Below are positions 59,111 to 64,000 of a DNA stretch of 64,000 nt, in pieces. A program made the position numbers and the translations under genes. The notes below the pieces were generated by a model that saw only the letters and a program-made list of their open reading frames with translations, did not search any database and was not told the DNA's origin. Position 1 is the first letter of the stretch. Every line of letters begins with the position of its first letter. Source of the DNA: Streptomyces coeruleorubidus (GTDB taxonomy: Bacteria > Actinomycetota > Actinomycetes > Streptomycetales > Streptomycetaceae). Where the stretch lies: assembly GCF_008705135.1 (NCBI RefSeq), contig NZ_CP023694.1, positions 6,615,001 through 6,679,000 on the forward strand, read 5' to 3'.

Positions 59111-59947
59111 ATGGCGAACTACACCGCCGCCGACGTCAAGAAGCTCCGTGAGCTCACGGGCGCCGGCATGATGGACTGCAAGAAGGCGCTGGACGAGGCC
59201 GAGGGCAACGTCGAGAAGGCCGTCGAGGCGCTCCGCATCAAGGGCCAGAAGGGCGTCGCCAAGCGCGAGGGCCGTTCCGCCGAGAACGGTGCCGTCGTCT
59301 CGATCATCGCCGACGACAACTCCTCCGGTGTCATCGTCGAGCTCAAGTGCGAGACGGACTTCGTCGCCAAGGGTGACAAGTTCCAGGGCGTGGCCACCGC
59401 CATCGCCGAGCACGTCGCCAAGACCTCCCCGGCCGACCTCGAGGCCCTGCTCGCCTCCGAGATCGAGGCCGGCAAGACCGTCCAGGCGTTCGTGGACGAG
59501 GCCAACGCCAACCTGGGCGAGAAGATCGTCCTGGACCGCTTCGCGCAGTTCGCCGACGGCTACGTGACGGCGTACATGCACCGCACGATGCCCGACCTGC
59601 CCCCGCAGATCGGTGTCCTCGTCGAGCTGGACAAGCCGAACGCCGAGATCGCCAAGGGCGTCGCCCAGCACATCGCCGCCTTCGCGCCGAAGTACCTCTC
59701 CAAGGAGGACGTCCCGGCCGAGGTCGTCGAGTCCGAGCGCCGCGTCGCCGAGGAGACCACCCGCGCCGAGGGCAAGCCCGAGGCCGCCCTGCCGAAGATC
59801 GTCGAGGGTCGCCTCAACGGCTTCTTCAAGGACGCCACGCTGCTCGGCCAGCCCTACGCGCTCGACAACAAGAAGTCCGTCCAGAAGGTCCTGGACGAGG
59901 CCGGTGTCACCCTGAAGCGCTTCACGCGCATCAAGGTCGGCATCTGA
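59111..59947 (+). CDS. tsf: elongation factor Ts
   Basis: Nucleotide exchange factor for EF-Tu. The 278-residue protein has the N-terminal UBA-like domain with LRELTGAGMMDCKKALDEA (signature), KSVQKVLDEAGV near the end, and the core ELKCETDFVAKGDKFQ. ATG 59111; the preceding GAGAGAT is a modest ribosome-binding site. Two hairpins lie between this gene and pyrH. Confidence 0.97.
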   Translation: MANYTAADVKKLRELTGAGMMDCKKALDEAEGNVEKAVEALRIKGQKGVAKREGRSAENGAVVSIIADDNSSGVIVELKCETDFVAKGDKFQGVATAIAEHVAKTSPADLEALLASEIEAGKTVQAFVDEANANLGEKIVLDRFAQFADGYVTAYMHRTMPDLPPQIGVLVELDKPNAEIAKGVAQHIAAFAPKYLSKEDVPAEVVESERRVAEETTRAEGKPEAALPKIVEGRLNGFFKDATLLGQPYALDNKKSVQKVLDEAGVTLKRFTRIKVGI

Positions 59948-59967
59948 GTCCGTACCGCGATCGACGC

Positions 59968-59986
59968 CCGACCCCGATAGGGTCGG
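59968..59986 (+). terminator. short hairpin after tsf
   Basis: CCGACCC and GGGTCGG form a perfect 7-bp stem with a CGATA loop, 20 bases past the tsf stop. No T-run follows. Confidence 0.5.
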
Positions 59987-60044
59987 CAGCAGTCGTCCGT
60001 GTACGCCGTCACATGGGTGGCGGACGACAGCAGATCTGACGAGG

Positions 60045-60092
60045 AGGCCATTGCCGTATGGGATGCGAACCACGCCCCACCGGCAATGGCCT
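60045..60092 (+). promoter_or_regulatory. 12-bp perfect stem in the pyrH leader
   Basis: AGGCCATTGCCG (60045-60056) and CGGCAATGGCCT (60081-60092) pair exactly around a 24-base loop, followed by TCTTCGT. It ends 39 bases before the pyrH start. It may be a terminator for tsf or an attenuator for pyrH; UMP kinase synthesis would be a sensible target for pyrimidine feedback. Confidence 0.5.
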
Positions 60093-60131
60093 TCTTCGTA
60101 TGTGCAAAACGTGAAAGAGGCGGGATCCCCC

Positions 60132-60890
60132 ATGACCACCAAGGCCCAGAAGAGCGACGACGGCAAAGTACGCGGCCGGTTTCTGCTGAAGCTGTCCGGA
60201 GAGGCCTTCTCCGGCGGTGGCGGCCTGGGCGTCGACCCCGACGTGGTGCACAAGATCGCCCGCGAGATCGCGGCCGTCGTGCGCGACGGTGCGCAGATCG
60301 CGGTCGTCATCGGCGGCGGCAACTTCTTCCGCGGTGCCGAGCTCCAGCAGCGCGGCATGGACCGGGCCCGCTCCGACTACATGGGCATGCTCGGCACCGT
60401 CATGAACTGCCTGGCCCTCCAGGACTTCCTGGAGAAGGTGGGGGTGGACTGCCGGGTGCAGACCGCCATCACCATGGGCCAGGTCGCCGAGCCGTACATC
60501 CCGCTGCGCGCCGTACGGCACCTGGAGAAGGGCCGTGTGGTCATCTTCGGTGCCGGTATGGGCATGCCGTACTTCTCCACCGACACCACCGCCGCCCAGC
60601 GCGCCCTGGAGATCGACGCCGAGGCGCTGCTGATGGGCAAGAACGGCGTGGACGGGGTCTACGACTCCGACCCGAAGACCAACCCGGACGCCGTGAAGTT
60701 CGACCACCTCGGCTACGGCGAGGTCATCACCCGCGATCTGAAGGTCGCCGACGCCACGGCCGTGACGCTGTGCCGCGACAACAAGCTCCCGATCGTGGTC
60801 TTCGAGCTGCTGGCCGAGGGCAACATCGGGCGCGCCGTCAAGGGTGAGAAGATCGGCACGCTGGTGGGGGACCCCGGCAGCCGGGACTGA
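60132..60890 (+). CDS. pyrH: UMP kinase
   Basis: Amino-acid-kinase-fold hexamer that phosphorylates UMP to UDP; inhibited by UTP. The 252-residue protein has GRFLLKLSGEAFSGGG (phosphate loop with catalytic Lys), AVVIGGGNFFRGAEL, ARSDYMGMLGTVMNCLALQD and GKNGVDGVYDSDPK. ATG 60132 follows GAGGCGGGA. It lies in the conserved block rpsB-tsf-pyrH-frr-cdsA. A structured leader precedes it. Confidence 0.96.
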   Translation: MTTKAQKSDDGKVRGRFLLKLSGEAFSGGGGLGVDPDVVHKIAREIAAVVRDGAQIAVVIGGGNFFRGAELQQRGMDRARSDYMGMLGTVMNCLALQDFLEKVGVDCRVQTAITMGQVAEPYIPLRAVRHLEKGRVVIFGAGMGMPYFSTDTTAAQRALEIDAEALLMGKNGVDGVYDSDPKTNPDAVKFDHLGYGEVITRDLKVADATAVTLCRDNKLPIVVFELLAEGNIGRAVKGEKIGTLVGDPGSRD

Positions 60891-61057
60891 GGTCCCCGAG
60901 AACAACCCCGTCCGGGGGACGGACGGGACGGAGCCGGGCCGGGGGATGGACAATGTCCTGTCGGTCGGGAACCGTGCAGGAAGAAGACGCGACGCAGCCG
61001 GCCGCCGCCCCACATGGAACCGCAGCCGGGCCTACTCAAGACACGCAGGAGCAAGTG

Positions 61058-61615
61058 GTGATCGAAGAGACCCTCCTCGAGGCCGAGGAGAAGATGGAGA
61101 AGGCCGTCGTGGTCGCCAAGGAGGACTTCGCCGCGATCCGCACCGGCCGTGCGCACCCGGCGATGTTCAACAAGATCGTGGCGGACTACTACGGCGCGCC
61201 GACCCCGATCAACCAGCTGGCCTCGTTCTCGGTGCCCGAGCCGCGCATGGCCGTGGTGACCCCGTTCGACAAGAGCGCGCTGCGCAACATCGAGCAGGCG
61301 ATCCGCGACTCCGACCTCGGCGTCAACCCGAGCAACGACGGCAACATCATCCGGGTGGTGTTCCCCGAGCTGACCGAGGAACGCCGCCGCGAGTACATCA
61401 AGGTCGCCAAGAGCAAGGGTGAGGACGCCAAGGTCTCCATCCGCTCCGTGCGCCGCAAGGCCAAGGACGCCATCGACAAGCTGATCAAGGACGGCGAGAT
61501 CGGCGAGGACGAGGGCCGCCGTGCGGAGAAGGAGCTCGACGACACCACCCACAAGTACGTGGCGCAGGTGGACGAGCTCCTGAAGCACAAGGAAGCGGAG
61601 CTGCTCGAGGTCTGA
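61058..61615 (+). CDS. frr: ribosome recycling factor
   Basis: Splits post-termination ribosomes together with EF-G. The 185-residue protein contains FAAIRTGRAHPAMFN and IRDSDLGVNPSNDGNIIRV, and RRREYIKVAKSKGEDAKVSIRSVRRKA near the middle. GTG 61058 (VIEETLLEAEEK) is chosen; AGGAG lies six bases before it, whereas GTG 61055 would leave only three. The stop shares a base with the cdsA ATG. Confidence 0.96.
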   Translation: MIEETLLEAEEKMEKAVVVAKEDFAAIRTGRAHPAMFNKIVADYYGAPTPINQLASFSVPEPRMAVVTPFDKSALRNIEQAIRDSDLGVNPSNDGNIIRVVFPELTEERRREYIKVAKSKGEDAKVSIRSVRRKAKDAIDKLIKDGEIGEDEGRRAEKELDDTTHKYVAQVDELLKHKEAELLEV

Positions 61616-62766
61616 TGAACGACTCTTCCTGGGGGGCGCCGCCGCAGGCCGGGTACTGGGGGCCCACCGACCAAGGGCATGGCCATGGGCACGCCCACAG
61701 CCCTGGCCATGGGCACGCCCACAGCCCTGGCCACGGGTACGCCCAGGGGGCCGCTCCGGCGGGTCCCGCATACGATGCGCATGAAGCGCCTCAGACTCGC
61801 CCCATGCCCATCGTGCCCGACGTAGCCGCATACGGCGGGGACCAGGATGACGATCGGGGGGCTGCTCGGCCGAGCAGCCCCCCGGTCCGGAACGAGACGA
61901 ATCCGGAGCCCATGCCCGACGCCGCAGAGCCGGCACCCAAGCCGCAGAAGAAGAGCGCGGGTCGCGACCTGAGTGCCGCGATAGGGGTCGGGGTCGGGCT
62001 GGGCGCGGTGATCGTCGCGTCGCTGTTCGTCGTCAAGGCCGTGTTCGTCGGCGTGATCGCGGTCGCCGTCGTGGTGGGCCTCTGGGAGCTGACCAAGCGG
62101 CTGGATGAACGCAAGGGCATCCGGGCGCCCCTCGTGCCGCTCGCGCTCGGCGGTGCCGCGATGGTCGTCGCCGGGTACGTCCGGGGCGCCGAGGGTGCCT
62201 GGGTCGCCATGGCGCTCACGGCACTGGCCGTGCTGGTGTGGCGCATGACGGAGCCGCCCGAGAACTACCTCAGGGACGTCACGGCGGGCGTCTTCGCCGT
62301 GTTCTACGTGCCGTTCCTGGCGACCTTCGTCGCGATGATGCTGACGGCGGACGACGGGCCGCAGCGGGTGCTCACGTTCCTGCTGCTCACGGTCGTCAGC
62401 GACACCGGTGCCTACGCGGTCGGCTGGCGCTTCGGCCGTCACAAGCTCGCCCCGCGCATCAGTCCCGGCAAGACCCGCGAGGGTCTGCTCGGCGCGGTCG
62501 CCTTCGCCATGGTGGCGGGCGCGCTGTGCCTGGAGTTCCTCATCGACGGCGGTGCCTGGTGGCAGGGGCTGCTGCTCGGCCTTGCGGTCGCGGTCAGCGC
62601 CACGCTCGGCGACCTCGGCGAGTCCATGATCAAGCGGGACCTCGGCATCAAGGACATGGGCACGCTGTTGCCGGGTCATGGCGGCATCATGGACCGGCTG
62701 GACTCGCTGTTGCCCACGGCCCCTGTGGTGTGGCTGTTGCTCGTGCTCTTCGTCGGGTCCGGCTGA
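61615..62766 (+). CDS. cdsA: phosphatidate cytidylyltransferase
   Basis: Membrane enzyme making CDP-diacylglycerol for phospholipids. The catalytic C-terminal signature SATLGDLGESMIKRD then IKDMGTLLPGHGGIMDRLDS is intact, and about eight membrane segments run from residue ~125 on. The first ~115 residues are an unusual cytoplasmic extension, His/Gly/Pro-rich, with two GHGHAHSP repeats encoded by a tandem 24-bp duplication. A plain CdsA has about 270 residues; this one has 383. ATG 61615 overlaps the frr stop. Confidence 0.93.
   Translation: MNDSSWGAPPQAGYWGPTDQGHGHGHAHSPGHGHAHSPGHGYAQGAAPAGPAYDAHEAPQTRPMPIVPDVAAYGGDQDDDRGAARPSSPPVRNETNPEPMPDAAEPAPKPQKKSAGRDLSAAIGVGVGLGAVIVASLFVVKAVFVGVIAVAVVVGLWELTKRLDERKGIRAPLVPLALGGAAMVVAGYVRGAEGAWVAMALTALAVLVWRMTEPPENYLRDVTAGVFAVFYVPFLATFVAMMLTADDGPQRVLTFLLLTVVSDTGAYAVGWRFGRHKLAPRISPGKTREGLLGAVAFAMVAGALCLEFLIDGGAWWQGLLLGLAVAVSATLGDLGESMIKRDLGIKDMGTLLPGHGGIMDRLDSLLPTAPVVWLLLVLFVGSG
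61681..61728 (+). repeat. 24-bp tandem duplication in cdsA
   Basis: A 24-base unit (beginning GGCCATGGGCACGCCC) occurs twice in a row, at 61681-61704 and 61705-61728, with a partial third copy after. It encodes GHGHAHSP repeats, a possible metal-binding tract. Unit length is a multiple of three, so changes in number keep the frame. Confidence 0.9.
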
Positions 62767-62899
62767 GGCGACACGGCTCTTACGGTTCGTATGGCGAGCT
62801 CCCGTCCGATGACCGGCGGGGGCTCGCTGTCGTTGTGCGGACGTGCCTGCGGCGTCACCAAGTGGGACGATTCAGGTGTACGCCGCAAAGGGGGACATC

Positions 62900-63358
62900 A
62901 TGTCCAGCATTCGACAGACCATCGATGTCGACCGGCGTCCCGAGGACGTCTACGACTACGTCACGGACGCCCAGCGGCTGCCGGAGTGGCAGCTGAGCGC
63001 CGTCTCCGCGGAACGCCTCGACGAAGGGCCCGTCGGCGTCGGCTCCCGGATGCGGGTCACCCGGCACATCGGCCGCCGGGTCATGCCGATGACCATGGAG
63101 GTCACGGAGTACGACCCGCCGCACAGCTGGGGCATGCGGGGTGTCGACGGACCCGTCCGGGCACGGGTGCACGGCGAGGTCGAGCCGTTCGACGAGGGGC
63201 GGCGCTCCCACGTGACGATCGAGGTCGACTTCGAGGGCCACGGCGTAGGCAAGGTCCTCGTCCCGCTCGTCGTACGCCCCCAGGTCCGCAAGGAACTGCC
63301 GCGCAACGAGCAGATCCTCAAGGACCGGCTGGAGCACACGGGAGAGCAGGGCCTCTGA
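62900..63358 (+). CDS. SRPBCC/polyketide-cyclase-like protein
   Basis: A 152-residue START/Bet v 1-fold protein. The pattern IRQTIDVDRRPEDVYDYVTDAQRLPEWQ is typical of SRPBCC domains with a hydrophobic ligand cavity, as in coenzyme Q-binding and polyketide cyclase-like proteins. RSHVTIEVDFEGHGVGKVLV follows. No catalytic residues can be assigned. ATG 62900 follows AAAGGGGGAC. The gap after cdsA (133 bases) contains no other gene. Confidence 0.85.
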   Translation: MSSIRQTIDVDRRPEDVYDYVTDAQRLPEWQLSAVSAERLDEGPVGVGSRMRVTRHIGRRVMPMTMEVTEYDPPHSWGMRGVDGPVRARVHGEVEPFDEGRRSHVTIEVDFEGHGVGKVLVPLVVRPQVRKELPRNEQILKDRLEHTGEQGL

Positions 63359-63364
63359 GAGAGT

Positions 63365-64000
63365 TCACGACACCCACTCACCGGCGCGGGCCACGAGCAG
63401 CGGCTGGAAGAAGCCCGTCACCTGCGGCATCCGCCACTCGGGATCGACAAACCCGGCCTCGGCTGCGAGGCCGGCCAGCCGGTCCCCGCCGAGTGCCCAG
63501 TAGGTGGTACGGCGGACCTGGACCCGCCATTCGCCGCCTTCCGGAAGAAGTTGGAAGTGCTCCAGGTCGTAGTGCTCGCCGTCGTCGTGCCAGTGCCAGA
63601 GCTGGAAGGTGACGGTCCGTTCTTCGCCCTCGGCGTAGTCGACGTTCCTGTGGACTTGAGGAGGCGTCGAAGCCGGGCGGTCGCGCAGCAGGTCGTCGTA
63701 GTGGCGTGTGCTGACCAGCAGCAGGCCCTCGGGACGCAGCACGCGGCGCATTTCTGCCAGGGCGGCGTACACATCCTGCTCAGTCAGTAGGTGCGGCAGT
63801 GAGTTGTCGGCGCAGACGACTGTGTCGAACCGGCCATCAGGAAACGGGAGGCGTCGCATGTCGGCAGCGGCCGTGCGCAGGCTCAGGCCCCGGCGGGCGG
63901 CCTCACGCGCGGCGCGGGCGGCGGCGCGAGGGCTGAGGTCGGTCCCGGTGACCCGGTGCCCGCGCAACGCCAGACCGATGGCCTGCGTGCCGATGCCGCA
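63365..64000 (-). CDS. SAM-dependent methyltransferase, start cut by window edge
   Basis: Class I methyltransferase with its N-terminus outside the window. The readable part begins CGIGTQAIGLALRGHRVTGT, which is SAM motif I onward, then DLSPRAAARAAREAA, MRRLPFPDGRFDTVVCADNS, LAEMRRVLRPEGLLLVSTRH, and a C-terminal half with TVTFQLWHWHDDGEHYDLEH. The substrate is unknown. About 211 residues are present. Because motif I is at the edge, perhaps 40-60 residues are missing. Confidence 0.87.
   Translation of the reverse strand, partial: CGIGTQAIGLALRGHRVTGTDLSPRAAARAAREAARRGLSLRTAAADMRRLPFPDGRFDTVVCADNSLPHLLTEQDVYAALAEMRRVLRPEGLLLVSTRHYDDLLRDRPASTPPQVHRNVDYAEGEERTVTFQLWHWHDDGEHYDLEHFQLLPEGGEWRVQVRRTTYWALGGDRLAGLAAEAGFVDPEWRMPQVTGFFQPLLVARAGEWVS

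Noticed and set aside
1..64000. CRISPR array, prophage, transposon or insertion sequence
   Set aside because: No repeat-spacer array, transposase, integrase or phage structural gene was found. The only mobile element supported is the intein.

Overview
The window is a 64 kb piece of a Streptomyces chromosome. GC is very high with strong third-position GC bias, GTG starts are common, and the content and order of genes match the conserved core of the Streptomyces coelicolor chromosome from gpsA through nsdA and whiG to cdsA. The S. coelicolor comparison is from memory; no search was run. There is no sign of a prophage, an integrative element, a CRISPR array or a biosynthetic cluster. Most genes are housekeeping, with a few accessory insertions.

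Layout. 1-7.5 kb: gpsA (cut by the window edge), ddl, a DUF3515 lipoprotein, a stand-alone Lrp/AsnC-type ligand-binding domain, thiL-thiD, rpmB and a DAK2 (FakA-like) kinase. 7.5-12.3 kb: an overlapping pair on the minus strand, a large TPR protein and an HSP90-family ATPase. 12.5-20.9 kb: recG interrupted by an intein, rsmD, coaD, a DivIVA-like coiled-coil protein, then DUF177-rpmF-rnc and mutM. 20.9-23.5 kb: an HxlR regulator, a secreted CAP-domain protein, acylphosphatase and a 67-residue conserved protein. 23.7-31.7 kb: smc, the glucose permease glcP, an LLM oxidoreductase and ftsY. 31.8-40.6 kb: a primase-polymerase domain protein, nsdA, the nitrogen operon amtB-glnB-glnD, and ffh. 40.7-43.9 kb: an accessory block (lipoprotein, methyltransferase, archaeal/eukaryal-type prolyl-tRNA synthetase). 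44.1-57.7 kb: an HExxH protein, rpsP-khpA-rimM-trmD-rplS, four tandem type I signal peptidases, a NUDIX hydrolase, DUF2469, yraN-comM-dprA, whiG, a TetR regulator and an M23 peptidase. 57.8-64 kb: rpsB, tsf, pyrH, frr, cdsA, an SRPBCC protein and a truncated methyltransferase.

How the genes work together. Several sets serve one pathway. ftsY and ffh make the signal-recognition pathway, and the sip cluster processes what is exported. amtB, glnB and glnD sense and import ammonium behind a recognisable GlnR box. rpsP to rplS, rpsB-tsf, frr, rnc, rpmB and rpmF build and run the ribosome. thiL-thiD, coaD, pyrH and cdsA supply cofactors, nucleotides and lipids. nsdA, whiG and rnc (absB) are known developmental or antibiotic regulators in Streptomyces.

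The most unusual element is the 338-residue intein inside the Walker A loop of RecG. It starts with Ala and carries the Trp/Cys/Thr triad of class 3 inteins plus an intact LAGLIDADG endonuclease. Other points of interest are the TPR-HSP90 operon, the extra archaeal-type ProRS, a strongly repeated 12-bp palindrome, paired operator-like sites before glcP, and several long perfect hairpins in leaders and between genes. Hairpins, operators and promoters were found by eye. Start codons were chosen from Shine-Dalgarno spacing, gene overlaps and family lengths.
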